Shown here: positions 20,709 to 33,890 of the stretch, piece after piece | How the letters are laid out: every line of letters starts with the position of its first letter | Numbering within the stretch: position 1 is the first letter of the stretch | NCBI RefSeq assembly: GCF_018687715.1 | Contig: NC_056765.1 | Coordinates: 7,676,501-7,740,500, forward strand | Direction: 5' to 3' | Length of the DNA stretch: 64,000 nt | DNA from: Carya illinoinensis | Lineage: Eukaryota > Streptophyta > Magnoliopsida > Fagales > Juglandaceae | Notes under the pieces: generated by a model | Databases searched by the model: none | What the model was told of the DNA's origin: nothing | The model's input: only the letters and a program-made list of their open reading frames with translations | Program-made: the position numbers and the translations under genes

Positions 20709-22111
20709 TGTTGAACCCAAGATTTTAAGTTTTGTGTAATTATATATTTACACGTGCATTTTGATGATAACAAATGAATTCAAAGAATAAAGAAGTTTCA
20801 AGCTCAAGTTGTCTACACAATGAAGTCAAGCACATCAAGGAAACAAGCATGAGCAAGAAGGGAACAAGTTCACATTAAAATTATAGAGTAATGTTGTAAA
20901 TCTCTTCAAAATTCGAAATTAGGATTAATGCTCAAAATTAATATTTTATCATAAAGCATTAAAATACATTTTCCACATGTGCATGAATATTTTTGAAAAT
21001 TAAATTTGAAAATTTTGAAAGATGATTGATTGTCATCTTTTGCATGTGCATGCCTTGATTAAAGGGTTGAACTTTGAAAATATTAAAGATGATTGATTGT
21101 CATCTTTCACATGTGCATGTTTTATTTGAATATTTTCAAAAGTGATTGATGCTTTTTTAGACTTATACAAAAAGTAAAAGATTAGGTTTGAATTTTTTGA
21201 AAATGAAAGTGTGCTCATTTTATCATATGCCAAAAGTAAAATATTAGGTTTGATTTTTTTGAAAAAGTGAATGATGTTGTCTTTGACAATTAAAAAAGAA
21301 GAACCTTTTATTTGAATTCTTTGAAAAAGTGAGTGATGTTGTCTTTGACAATTGAAAAAGAAGAACCTTTTATTTGAATTCTTTGAAAAAGTGAATGATG
21401 TTGTCTTTGACAATTGAAAAAGAAGAACCTTTTATTTGAATTTTTTGAAAAAGTGAATGATGTTGTTTTTGACATGTGAATCTTTTTAAATTTGAATATG
21501 AAGTCTCATATGCCTATAAATAGATCATTTGAGAGCTTCACATTCACAACACCAAGAGCATACAACATTCATTCAAAGCTTTCATTCTCTCTTCTCTAAG
21601 CATTGAGCCTTAATCCTTGTTCATTTTGAGAGATATAGTTTGCGCTGTATTGTTCTTATTTCACTCATTGAGGAGTGTTTTCTGATAACCTACCCACTAT
21701 CAGCTTTTGTATCAGAAAAAGGATGTGTATAACCCTTGTGTGTGTAGAAAGTATTCTACACGGGGAATAGTTGAATCACCACGTGTAAGGTGATTGCAAG
21801 TGTAGAGGGTGTTCTACACGGATCCTTTATAGCGGTGTTGTTCAAAGGTGTAATAGGTTTCTATCTCCACCTGAATGAGGTTGAATAGTGAATTTGGGAA
21901 TCCTCAAGGGGTAGCTTGAGGCAAGGACGTAGGCAGTGGGGCCGAACCTCGTTAACATACTGAGTTTGCTTCTCTCTTACCCTTACTCTTTATATTTATT
22001 GTTATTTCATATTTTGTTTATATTTTATATTATATATTTGATTTATAATTGTTATTTTTTTTTAATACAACTCAATTCACCCCCCCTCTTGTGTTAGTCA
22101 TCTGGGCAACA
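20709..22111 (+). repeat. 3' LTR of the copia element
   Basis: Nearly identical to the 5' LTR. Differences seen include 13283/20752 region G-C, several A-G and T-G changes, and a one-base T-run length change near the end. Confidence 0.93.
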
Positions 22112-22130
22112 TATTCCTTTTGAATGCTTG

Positions 22131-22560
22131 GATTAGTGAATGGGTTTTTCAAAAAATTATGCTTAGACTAGTGAATGGGTTATGGCTGTGGTTTATGTGC
22201 ATTGTATTCCTGGATTAATGCTAGGATTAGTGAATGGGTTTTTCTGAAAATTATGCTTCGACTAGTGAATGGGTTATGGCTGTGATTTATGTGCATTGTA
22301 TTCCTGGATTAATGCTTAGATTAGTGAATGAGTTTTTCTAAAATTAATGCTTCGACTAGTGAATGGGTTATGGCTGTGGTTTATGTGCATTGTATTCCTG
22401 GATTAATGCTTAGATTAGTGAATGAGTTTTTCTAAAATTAATGCTTCGACTAGTGAATGGGTTATGGTTGTGGTTTATGTGCATTGTATTCCTGGATTAA
22501 TGCTTGGATTAGTGTGGGATCCATTAGAGAATATGTGTATAATGCTAGTGTTAATGATAT
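22131..22560. repeat. 94-bp tandem repeat, about 4.3 copies
   Basis: GATTAGTG starts recur at 22131, 22225, 22319, 22413 and 22507, exactly 94 bp apart. Each unit also contains a second AGTGAATGGGTTATGG half. The last unit is partial. It lies between the copia 3' LTR and the GRF gene. Confidence 0.92.
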
Positions 22561-23508
22561 GCTTTGTAAGCTGTGTGAGGGTAGGCATGATCTGGTTGCA
22601 CCATAAATAATTGACATTGCACATTAATACTTATAGTTAGACAATTGCTTGCCTCACATTCCTTATGATCATGGGGAGGTTAAACTTCTTATCGTAAATG
22701 ACATCAAAGTAAGCTTTGTTTGCTAAGAATAAAAGTGAGCATCCTGCTCATGTAAATGATGTTCTTCTCAGTTTGATTAATAAGAGACGTTTTTAATAAT
22801 TGAATGTGTTAAGATAAGGTACATTAGTGGGATTTTCAAATAAGGCATGTTAACAGCAACATCAAATGACTTATATCACCAAGCTCAATGTTGGATGATA
22901 GGGACAACTTGTTAATGGACAAGAAGAAGTATGATTGCTTGAATATAAAGATATTTATATATAGCTTATAATAGTTTATGGATTATTTATGGAAAACCAT
23001 GGTGGGTGAGACTGAAATATTGACCGCTATTGCAAGTTATAGAATCTGACACTAGAATGGAATCTGGCCATCTAATATGCAGAAATATACACGCATGGAA
23101 TCTGTGAATACTAGCATGCAAGCTTTTTTCTCATCAGCTTCAATGTTCCAGTTAGTAAATTTATCAATTAATATAACCTTTAGGTCTAAGTGGACAACAT
23201 TCATGACTGGAGGTAATACTTATTAGTGATATTCCTATGCAGCTCTCTTATTCTGGAAAATACATACAACCCTGTGTATGATTTAAAAAAATTACTTTGT
23301 TTATTCTGGAAAATCATACAGAATACATAATCATCATGTCTGCTATGTAAGTAAAATTTACTGATTTCCTGTTGTATTGTTTGATTGACCATTTATATCT
23401 ACTTGACTTCTTCAACATGATGATTCACTGGAAAAAATAGAGTTTTTCCCATTTCTGTGTGTCTTTTGATGTGTGTGTGTTTCCATTGCAATTTTGGTAT
23501 ATGTTAGA

Positions 23509-24078
23509 ATGTCATCATCATCATTGTCTTCTTCATCCTTTAGCAAACGCACTTTGGGTCAACCATTGTGCTTCTGTGAGGTTGAAACTACATTAAGATA
23601 TTCAAATACTAAAAGAAATCCAAGACGACCCTTCTTAGGGTGTCCAAAATACAACACAAAGGTAACTACTTGACTTGTACTGTTACTTCTTTAATATATT
23701 CTACATTATTATATACATCTAACATTTTTTATATATGTGGGCAAATTTCAGGGATTATCATACTGCAGGTTTTTCAAGTAGGCAGATGGTGTTGAATGCA
23801 TAGAGGCCGATCTACAAGTCAAAAAAATTGAACTGTTATGGAAGGAGGAGGAGCTTGAGAAGAGACTCAAGGATGTCGTAAAGAGGGAGATTGAGCTCCG
23901 TAATATTGTGGACGACATTGAGAAGAGAGAGATGATGCTATCCAGTAGAAGTCATGAGGTTCGGGAAAAGGAATTGCTACTTCTTGAGAGAGAAGCTATT
24001 CTAAGGCGTTCACGCATGCTACCCCGAGTGTTTTGGGGTTTTGTACTAGTTGTTTGTTGTTATTTATTGAGTTGTTAG
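23509..24078 (+). pseudogene. GRF-type zinc finger / coiled-coil protein gene (element A)
   Basis: Two exons, 23509-23661 and 23752-24078, joined by a 90-nt GT-AG intron in phase 0, give 159 codons. Exon 1 has the first three GRF-finger cysteines (CFC and GCP). Exon 2 supplies the fourth (SYCRFF), but the next conserved Trp codon is TAG (23779-23781). After it runs a charged coiled coil of about 70 residues and a hydrophobic C-terminus (FWGFVLVVCCYLL), a possible membrane anchor. GRF fingers bind single-stranded nucleic acid in several DNA-repair proteins; the role here is unknown. A splice acceptor TTAG sits two bases before the ATG, suggesting a 5' UTR intron. It faces the FAR1 gene at 27991-25651, as in element B. 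Confidence 0.7.
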
Positions 24079-25060
24079 TTGTTTATGTCTAGTTGTTGAA
24101 ATTGTAAGTGTTACAAGATATTTAGTTATTAGATTTTTATTTTTGTGTTATAAGCTATTTAGAGAATTGGGCTGTAGTTTAGTCTGAATGGTGGTTTATG
24201 TGACATGTTAGACATATTTTGTGATGGTGGTTTAATATCCTCCATGTAGAACCAACTTTTTAGAGAAATGGTCAAATATTATTGTGACTAGAATTATGAG
24301 CACACCCATAGTGGTTTGAGAAGACAATTGGATATAATATGTTGGTACCATATATGCAAAACTGGGCACATTGGTTCTGGGTACCAAGTCGTATTTGAGT
24401 ACAGTTTGGTTCATTTGTCAAAATTGCCAAACTGGTTCATTTGGTGAGGCCAATTTACAGATTTCTGTAATGCATCGTTTTGAAGGGAGGTCACGTAATT
24501 GAGCCATCCATAATCATCCTACTCTAACCACAACTACTCTCACAATCTTCATACAAAACTATAACATCTTTTCTTCCCATCATCTACTGCTTTGTATCCT
24601 GGCATGCATAATGAAGCCGTAGCTTCCCACCAAGCAAAATACTTGCTGCATCTTGCATCAAAACCTGTAAAGAAAACTCCTACCCCCAAAACTTCTTTTC
24701 CTAAAATTATTTACAAAACCTGTAAATACCAGATTTCTTCCAATAAAAACCTGTCACAAATATGTTAAAATATCAATCTTTCCTAACTACAAAAATAACC
24801 ACAAATTTAATTCACTACCAACATCTTTTCCAACAAAAATAATTACAAAACTATAACTCTTGGAAGCTTTCCTTCTTACAAAACAAGGTTACAACACCTG
24901 TCACTTTCAATATTTCTTCCAACTAAAATATTCACAAAACTAGTACCACCAAGCAAACCTTCTTACAAATTTAATTATGAAACCTATCACTTGCAAATAT
25001 TTCTCCCAACTACAATAATTACAAAACTATAACCACCAAGCTTAACAAGGTTACAAATTT
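24079..25060. other. Intergenic spacer of element A
   Basis: Between the 3' ends of the two convergent genes. Sequence rich in AC-containing motifs such as ACAAAACTATAACCACC, grading into the 90-bp tandem repeat. No gene seen. Confidence 0.5.
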
Positions 25061-25410
25061 AATTATAAAACATATCACCAACAATATTTCTTTACAAAAA
25101 TAATGGCCCCAACCTATCACTTCCAAGATTTCTTCCAACAAAAATAGTTGCAAAACTATAACCACCAACCATATTAAGCTTTACCAAAATAATGGCCCCA
25201 ACCTATCACTTCCAAGATTTCTTCCAACAAAAATAATTACAAAAATATAACCACCAACCATATTAAGCTTTACAAAAATCTGTGGCCCCAACCTATCACT
25301 TCCAAGATTTCTTCCAACAAAAATAATTACAAAACTATAACCACCAACCATATAAAGCTTTACAAAAATAATGGCCCCAACCTATCACTTGCAATATTTC
25401 TTCCAACCAT
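25060..25410. repeat. ~90-bp tandem repeat in element A
   Basis: CCCCAACCTATCACTT cores recur at 25107, 25196, 25286 and 25375 (spacing 89, 90, 89). More diverged copies extend leftward. It sits between the convergent GRF and FAR1 genes. Confidence 0.88.
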
Positions 25411-25650
25411 TTGGTCAATCATCGGGTGTTGCCAAGCTTTCTTCATCCAACCATTCAAAAAATATCAGCAGCACACATCCGCACAGAAAAATGCTCCTGC
25501 ATCCCTCTAAATTAAAAATATTCAATGAGAGGTCATAATTACAAACCCACATTTCTCCCAACCATACTTTTCAGTCACATACCACAAAGAAGTGCTACAA
25601 GATATGAACTTCAATACAAATAATTACATAAATTAGCTGAATTTACCATA

Positions 25651-27991
25651 TCATTGCATCAGTTGTGAAGCATTGAACCCAGGTTGCACACTTTGTGATC
25701 CATCAAACCCAAGTTGCATCTATAAGTAATAAATAGCAAATATTATTGTGACTTCAATATGACTATTAATATAAATGCAAGTTTAGAAATATTACATTTT
25801 CTTGATTCCCAACCATATTTTGGGTTCCACTCGTGTCTAGAGCTGAGCTCACTATGACAGTCTAGTAATAAATAGGTAACAAAAATAACCCAAATATAAG
25901 TAATGTATTGCAAGATTTAAATACTTTAACAAACAAACTTCCAATTTCTTATTACAAAAAACATGTGTATACCTAGATATCTATCTCAGATGGCCCAAAT
26001 AAATTCCTATGCGTATTCTGGGCTGGCGTATATCCTCTATCTCACTAGTTATCAAGTAAAACGTATAAAGTCAAAAATGTATCTATATTTTCATAAAGAA
26101 ATACTTTCAAATAAACATGTATATGGCAAATATTATTGTTATTATTTCCACAAACTCCTTTAAATTAGTTTTCGCATGAACATATTCGTCAAAAAATGCA
26201 TTCATGCTCTCGCTTCGTTGTGCAGTACTCATGCTAGTCTAAAAATAGTCTTTTAGGAATACTGGTACCCACTGCGCGCGCTCAGCATACAAACTTTGCA
26301 ACCAGACATTCTCTTCCAATGAGTATGTGCATATCAATTCTTTCCACAATTTCTCAAACTCTTCAATTTTTTGACTATCATACACACATTTCATTAGCTG
26401 AGTTTTTAAGCCACTTTTGTAGGCACGATGGGAGCCAAGCTTCTTTGGGACTTTTTTCAATATATACCACAGGCAAAATCTATGCCAGCTATTAGGAAAT
26501 ACAATAGATATAGCATTTTTCATTGTTTTATCTTGTTCAGTGATAATAGCTGGCGAGACTATACCATCCATACACTGCAGTTAGGTCTGAAATAACCATA
26601 TAAAAGTCTCAGTGTCCTCACTCGAAATTAACCCTGCTCCCAAGAGAATCGACTGACCATGATGGTTTACACCCACAAAGGGTGCGAAGGGCATCCCATA
26701 TCTGTTTGTCAGGTACGTGGTGTCAAATGTTACCACATCACCAAAAGCTTCATAAGCTGCTCTACTCCATGGATCTACCCAAAATACATTTTTTCGTCTC
26801 CCATCATCATCTAAATCCATCAAGGCAAAGAATTCTGGATTCTTGTATTGCATCCTAGAGAAATAGTCTCGAAGCGCTCCAGCACCATCTGCTTCAAGTC
26901 TAAGATGTATTGCCTTATCGATGTAGTTGAGATAATCTTTTTCCAAAAATGGGTGGTTCTCAAATCCTCCCTCACCAACCATAAGAGATCCGAAACTTTT
27001 GTTCATTCGGATGCCAGCCAAATCGTTAGTATACAGTACTCTTTTTACAGCCTCACTAACTTGGCGATTACATTGGAAGAAGCGAGATTTATGTGGACTC
27101 AGTCCATGGTTATGAGTATTATGGACTGTGGTCAACCGCATTTTTCCTTCAACTTTTAAGGCATTAATCCTTGTCTTACAGTCAGTCTTTTCTGTCGGGC
27201 GTGGTCTGGCGACATTCATCGTCCTATTCTGAGCCTTTCCCCCACGGGCATAACCAAGGGTCACATATCTTACAACTCCATCGGCATCCCTCTCACTTCT
27301 TTGTGTAATGGATCCAAACCCACATTTCTTAGCATATAGCTTATAATAGCTCATTAATTCCTCAAAAGAATTAAACTCCATCCCCACTTTTGGCTCCTCA
27401 ATCATCTCACCATTATACATTTCGTCACACTCAGGTGTCTCAGCAGTGCCATCGTTGGTTTCTAGTGAATTTAGCCTATCCTCTTCACATTGTTCATCAA
27501 CTCTAGAGGAGGAACATGGAACTCCTGTTTCCCTATAACTAGGTGTATCCTCTTGACCAACTCTTTCTTGGGTTTCGGAGCTTGTCGCCATGAGCTCCAC
27601 TGAAGTTCCCATCCCATATTGAAATGGGTAACTATCATTCTGTCAAAAAATAGAGCAATTAAACTTCCATAAACGTAAGAAAAAAAATGAAAAAAAGGGG
27701 ACAATATCTAGGTTGCATCACCATCTGCATGTTGGTTGGATATTGATATATATCCGGATATGGCATAAAAGCCGGTGACCAAGCAGGCACTAGTCTATAA
27801 TAACTGTGGATGTAATTTGGGAGATTTGGAGTAGTTGTTGGGATGTCCTAACATAAAAATTAGGATGACAATTAGCTGTATTGGAGCGTTTATGAATCCT
27901 AAAAAATGTAAAAAATGATATAACATACCAAGCTTAGGGGATTGGAGCTAGATGGTGTTGAAGGAGATGGGTTTTCCTCTCCTTTTCCCAT
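25651..27991 (-). pseudogene. FAR1/FHY3-type MULE transposase gene (element A)
   Basis: Reconstructed exons: 27991-27929 (MGKGEENPSPS start), 27847-27722 (Pro/Tyr-rich), 27639 to about 26150, then after a gap two likely terminal exons, 25861-25796 and 25719-25651 (ends ASQLMQ). Domains: FAR1 DNA-binding zinc finger (YYKLYAKKCGFG ... TDCKTRINA ... HNHGLSP), then a MULE transposase core with TFDTTYLTNRYG, ITEQDKTMK and RSESMN supplying the probable D-D-E. The frame is broken at 26579-26581 (TAA at a Trp position) and 26239 (TAG), and homology stops at KEFVE near 26150, so the rest of the core and the SWIM finger are deleted. FAR1 proteins of plants derive from such transposases; here context favours a decayed transposon over a host FRS gene. 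Confidence 0.75.
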
Positions 27992-29260
27992 GCTGACAAA
28001 CTGAAATACACAAAACAATTGTACATCCATTTTTATCGGACCAAAATCATCACAAGTAGGTTAAGATAATAAGAACTCTCAAAATCATGACATCTCCTTT
28101 GGTGATTACTGGTTTATGTTGTTCTAATCCACTACTGCATAAAAATTGGGTTTAGCGACTAATTTTGTTTCTTTCTTATTCATGATTTTAATATGTTGTA
28201 AGTGTCAGGCCTAGCTTTGAAGTACCTATAATATGGCCATGTAAAATCCACACCTCCCTCTTATCGTGCATATTTTAGTTATTATAAATATGACTATTTG
28301 CATGTAATTTATGGAAATGTAATTTACATAAATAAGTTCTTGGATTGATGAGACTTCCAGGACATAACCCCCCACCCAAAAAAAAAAAAATCTCCACAAT
28401 ATTTTAACAATAGAAAAAATTAAATTAAACCCTTGGGCTGCCTAAACTTCTTAAGCATTTTTATTTGAAAAAATAAGGAAATTCGTAATGGAAAAGCAAA
28501 TTCCATTAAAACACTATTACAAAGTTTTTCATTCAACAATAAAATAGACTAGAATAATGTATTATGGCGAAAATGTTCCCATTGACAACATAAAACTTCC
28601 AAATGGAGATAAGGTTTTTGCAAACACATGGCCTACCTAAGTTGGGTCTAGTTTTGGATGAAGGTTTTCTTTTCTTTTCTCGGTAGCTAAACATACACTA
28701 CATCATCGTTTTCTGTTTTGACATTAAAACCCACCTGCATTTGTACCACTAAGTGGACTTTGCCAAAGCAATAACAGAAAAAATGGAAAAGAAATTTATT
28801 TTGGGTTTAGACAATATGAAAGTAGGTATGGCCAAGATATTTGTTTTCTCGGTAGCTAAACATACACATATTTGTTTCAATAGCTAAACATATAAATATT
28901 TGTTTTCTCGGTAGCTAAACATACACAAGTAAAAGTTTCAAGTTTTGACATTAAAACCCACCTAGCATTTGTACCAAATGATGGACTTTGCCAACGCAAT
29001 GACAGAAGAAATGGAAAAGAACTTTCTTTTCGATTTAGAAAAAATGAAATCATTTATCAGAAAACAAAAATAAATAACTAGTTCAATCTTACAAGAAAAA
29101 GCAGAAATAGACTGAAAATACCCACATGAAAATAGAGACCCACATGAAAATACGCCCCAAAAATAGAGACCCACGGTCCCAGAATCACAAAACGGAGCTC
29201 TGTTTCAGCGCATGGTGGTTTTGATTACTGTTTCCGGCGTGTTTCTCCCTCTTGTATACA
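27992..29260. other. Upstream region of the element A FAR1 gene
   Basis: AT-rich with several copies of a GTAGCTAAACATACAC phrase near 28684, 28851 and 28911. No gene recognised. Confidence 0.5.
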
Positions 29261-29535
29261 GAGCTTCTACTCTACTAAAAGGATGGAAGCAGCTCACGAG
29301 CACGACGATGGACAATGGAGGATGGAGAAACACACGACCAACGGTACCCACTGATGATCGAACTCGAGGCACAACGGAATTGGAAAAAGTCGACCAGAGC
29401 TTCTATGCTACTAAAAGGATGGAAGCACCTCAAACGAGGACGACGATAGATGATGGAGGATGGAGAAACACACAATCGACCAACGGAGCTTCAGTATGAT
29501 AGAACGCGAGGCACAAAGGGAACCGAACAACCCAA
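29261..29535. repeat. 136-bp tandem duplication, diverged
   Basis: GAGCTTCTA...CTACTAAAAGGATGGAAGC begins at 29261 and again at 29397; both units continue through GGAGGATGGAGAAACACAC. It occupies the same relative place (outside the FAR1 start) as the GC-rich repeats of element B at 47955-48348. Confidence 0.88.
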
Positions 29536-29599
29536 ACTCCGTTTTGAGTTTATTTGCTTTCTTATTTCGTGCGTTTCGCTTTTTTTTTTTTTAAATAAT

Positions 29600-29635
29600 C
29601 CGACGTGGCGGTCAACGACTGCGCCCCGACTGTAT
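29600..29635. other. Candidate right terminus of element A
   Basis: Inverted, gapped match to 8901-8945. If both are ends, element A spans 8901-29635, and about 8.4 kb once the solo LTR and copia are removed, close to the 8.9 kb of element B. Confidence 0.35.
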
Positions 29636-30474
29636 AACCCGATTGTATCTAACAGGAGTATTAATATAAATGCGGTGATCGAATCCCATGCAAAGTGTAT
29701 CGATGTGTATTTATTTTTCAAGTATTTTATTATGTAATTTTGTATTTTTTTTAAAGTGTCACATAATGAAGACGAGAATCGATAATTTTATTGTGAATAA
29801 TATATTATGAACGGTGATATTCAGCCACAGCTCAACCTTACCGCTAGTTGATTTTTTAATTTTTTTTTATATTTTTTAGTATATTTAAATATTTTTAAAA
29901 AGTAAAAAAAAAATACATAAATATATTTAAAATAATTTCATTAATCATTAAGTAATAAAAAATGATGAGCAATCAACTAGAGCGGTAAAAATAGGGAGGC
30001 ATGGTAGATTTATTCATATATTATATAGCTAAGAGTGGCATAATAGGCACCACTCTTACCTACCGTTGGGAGCTACCGTTAGTATAAAATTGTGTTTTTT
30101 ATCTTTTGCTTTTTCTTACATGTAGTTTTTTAACACTTTTAAATATCTTTTTAAAAGAAAAAAATTACAATATTATTAAAAGACATTTCTTTAATCACAA
30201 AGTTAAAAAATAAATTAAAATAAATTTTTTGGTAGCAGTAGCTCCCAATGAGAGATAGGAGCGGTGGATTTAGCATTTTCCTATAGTTAAAGTTGTGTTT
30301 TCTTTCACTCGTATAATTATTTGATTTAATTTATTAATCCGAATAATGAATAAAAAATGAATATATGTTTGTAATTTATTCCCCTCTTTTTCTATAAAGA
30401 TTAGTAGAAAGAAATGAATATGGAAAAGTTTATGTTTCAATGAATTGCATGTAGAAATATTGATAATATATATA

Positions 30475-30645
30475 TCATCTCATCTCATATTATTTTATTA
30501 TTATAATTTTTTTAAATTTTCACATCAAATATAATAAATAATTTAACTTTTTCAGATTTTAAAATAATAATAAAAATAAATAATATTTTAACAATATTTA
30601 TTCAACTTTTAACTTTATCTCAATTCATTATCCAAACGGCACCAT
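30475..30645. repeat. MITE-like repeat (CATCTCATCTCAT type)
   Basis: It starts with ATCATCTCATCTCAT and ends near CATTATCCAAACGGCACC. A related copy lies at 60959-61197, starting TCATTTGGATAAT and ending TCAAACCGCACC. No target duplication assigned. Confidence 0.5.
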
Positions 30646-31557
30646 TGAGTTTATGTTATTTCATAATTAATCAATTGCGGAGTAGCTCGTAGACCACCTA
30701 AAATGGAATATTTATTATTTGAACTATATCCTGACATAAAAAGAGAAAAATTTTATTTAGAAAAATAATATTTGTAATCTTTAAATATACAAATTGCGTA
30801 CACTCCTTGTAAAAGATAAATAAATCAAGGATCTATTTGAAACAATAATTTTTTTAATAGTGAACCTCACTTTTTTTAAAGAGATTACCCAGAGCTTACA
30901 TACTTTAAAACTGTATCTAGCATAACTTTGATACTCTTTTATTTATAAGTCGGTGTAAATAACAGCTAGTAAAGTACTTATATGATATTATTTGAATTGG
31001 AAAAAATTTAAAATTTAAAATTTTACAAATCAAATATTTTCATTTAAGTGATATGTAGAGTTTATTTTACACACCGACTTGATAAAAAATAACTCCTTAA
31101 GAAAATGTTACGTTTGAATCATTTGAATACTTCTTAGCCAAAAGAGACATGAGCATCGTAGATTGACATTGTTTGGATGCTAAGGTGATATTAGATTATC
31201 TGAATTAATATGTGAATAGTAATATCTTGTAACTCTTATTGAAATATATTTAAATATATAAAATATATTAAAATATTATTCAAATGCATAAAATAGATAG
31301 AAATGAATTTAATTTTTTATAAAAATTAAAAGAGTAGTTAGTACCAAACATAACATTAAACTTAAGAGTACTTGGCTTCTTAATTACCAGCTTCAATGCT
31401 CCAGTTTTCATAACCTTTTTTGGGGGGGGAATAGAATCTGCACTCTGTACACCCTTCGGTTTCCATAGCTTTTCTTTATTCCTTGTGTTGTGATTTTGGT
31501 GGTACCTAATTGAACTTTGAAGTTATCCTAAAGAGAAATACTTCAATTATAAATAAA

Positions 31558-31700
31558 TTTTATAAAAATAAAGTTATAAATTAACGTGATTTAATATAAT
31601 AACTAATACGTAACACGTTATATTATAAAATTATTTTTATTATAAAATAGATATAATATATCATATGAAATCATGTCAATTTATAAATTTACTTTTATAT
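31558..31700. repeat. MITE family 2 copy
   Basis: About 145 bp with inverted ends of the TTTATAAAAATAAATTTATAAATTGA type and an internal TTATTTTTATTATAAA phrase. Sister copies at 33745-33890, 46022-46162 and 62205-62340. Confidence 0.6.
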
Positions 31701-33744
31701 ATATAATATATTCGTGACTGTAACACTTGATTTCTATTCTAAAAGGTTTACAACCAATCGGATCACGGACCGTCAAGTTCAATATTTATTGATTAACACT
31801 TTTTATTCCAAAAGATTAACACACTCTGTTCGAATTTGATGATCTCCGAAAAGGGAGATAAACACATAAGAAGTTGGTCATTCAGTATTTATTGATTTTC
31901 GTATAAATATTTTACATAGTATTAAATAAACAATAAGTATTGCAAGACTCATTTTATTTATATATATGTCTTCCCATTCAAGACTAACAAAATATGAGAA
32001 AACCTTAATCACTGAGCATGATTAAATGAATCAATCCAAGAATATATTGCAGAGACAATATATTCTGTTCTTCATCCAATTTTGATAGCATCGCACCAAG
32101 TGGAATTAATGAGAGAGTTGGTAATTCAATAGACTTGCAGAGTTGGAAAATCATTTGTTCTTTTCTTCTCAAGGCCATGGCGTACAACGAGATTGCCGAA
32201 GTTGTTTGAACTAGATGGCATAAGGTATGGTTTCTAAAAGAGAAAATCATGTTTAAACTCAGAAAATCATGTTTAAACTCCTCCCCCTCCCCTTAAAAAC
32301 CCTCAGTGTCTCAACTTTCTTAGTTTGATTCCTAATTCTAGGACTACGTAGCAGGTACCTCTGACCTAGCCCATCCATGACCCATCCAAACTACTCGGCC
32401 CATTGGATAAAATAGGACAGCAACCTGCCCAGTACCATGAATTGGGCGAATAAGCTAATTTATTAAAATTTTTCAAGAAAATAAATTACTAAACATATTT
32501 TTATTTTTATGTCAAATATAAGAATAAAAATTAAAAAAAAAATCCTAAAAATTGGGAGAATAAGCTACTAGTGCCACTTTTTTTTATTTTTTATTTTTTC
32601 ATATTTTTTAAACCTCCTAAACATTTAAAAATAAAATAAAAATCACAAACTCATTAAGTAAGACAAAAAAACAATCGGAGGATTGTCGGTAGCATTTTCT
32701 TATTTGATAATACTCCATCATCAGAGATGAATTCCATGAAAAAAAAAAAAAAAAAAGTTTAAGAAGATTTGGTTCTGGGCCTCGAATGACAAGGGAGAGG
32801 AAGCACAACAATGGTGGTGGTCCAAACAACCAAAACCCATTCACTTTTAATCCATGCATGACAGTCTGACAGATGGCTACTCATGCGTTGCACAAGGGAA
32901 AAAACTCTCTTCGAAGAGGAAACGCATGTACTACAGAAGGAAATTAACAAACATGTGCTGGATAACATGGAAAAGAAACGACGAGACGGAGAAGAGAGGA
33001 ATTTGCAGGAGAAGAAAAAAAACTCTTTAGAAAGAAATGCATGTACTGTTGAATGAAACAAATGTATAAAAAAGAGAGAGAGAGAAGATTGTAAATTCTG
33101 TAGGGCAAAAAGAGATTGTAAAGATTTTTTTTTTTTAAATAAAAAATAAAACCAGATTCGGATTTAATTAAACTCACAACCCAGATACTATATCGTGCCC
33201 GTCTCCAGGTATATTGAGGTAGATAAATCCAGTTAAAACTCGATAACAGCCTGGATGAATTTGGTTATCTAAGTTTCAAGCCAAACAGGAAAGAATTCGG
33301 CCTGCATGAACAGTATAACTTTGAGCACAGAGATGGTAAAATGGAAAACATGCACATGTAGAAACCAAGTTACTTAGGGAGCATCTTGGTTCATGCACAA
33401 ATGTATACATGAACGTGCATTTAACTCAATTAATTATTATTTATTGAATTTAATGATAACTGAGAAGAGGGAAAAAGGGAGATGATAACTACAGATTATC
33501 ATTTGAAATAAAAATGACTTATGTTAGCATTGGCAATTGACAGAGCCATAGGTGGCTGGTATTTCTTTCCACGTGGGTTTCTTCATTAATGTCAACCAGC
33601 CTTTATCACTATGCTAATATAAACGACAAATGTAAGGCAATAAGCATGAGAAATTAACACTCTTTCCTCAAATCACAACTAACCTTTTAGTTCAAAGGAA
33701 AAACTATGACATTATTTGTTTATAGGTTTTCATCGATAGGATTT

Positions 33745-33890
33745 TCGTTTTATAAAGAAAATTACATAAATTCATAAATTGATATAATTTTATAAGATAT
33801 ATCTACTTCATAATAAAAATAACTATATAATTTAATGTATCAGATCAAGTCACGTTAATATATGAGTTTACTTTTATAGAATTTCTCTAT
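33745..33890. repeat. MITE family 2 copy
   Basis: Inverted ends TTTTATAAAGAAAATTACATAAA and TATGAGTTTACTTTTATAGAA, with the same internal layout as the 31558 copy. Confidence 0.55.

Larger units (their letters stand above)
13240..22111 (+). mobile_element. Full-length Ty1/copia LTR retrotransposon, 8.87 kb
   Basis: The order is 5' LTR, tRNA-Met-type primer site, gag, protease, integrase, reverse transcriptase/RNase H, polypurine tract, 3' LTR, which is the copia order (integrase before reverse transcriptase). The LTRs of 1402 and 1403 bp differ at about 13 sites, so insertion is fairly recent. Yet the coding region has several stops and frame breaks, so this copy cannot act alone. The ATCATCAAAAAAGGGGGAGA tract and long region between pol and the 3' LTR suggest the SIRE/Maximus group, not proven. 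A clear 5-bp target duplication was not found (left flank ATTAT, right TATTC). It splits element A. Confidence 0.93.

Noticed and set aside
23509..27991. Reading the FAR1 and GRF loci as ordinary host FRS genes
   Set aside because: Two decayed copies with the same convergent partner, tandem repeats and candidate inverted ends fit a transposon better, though a domesticated origin is not fully excluded.
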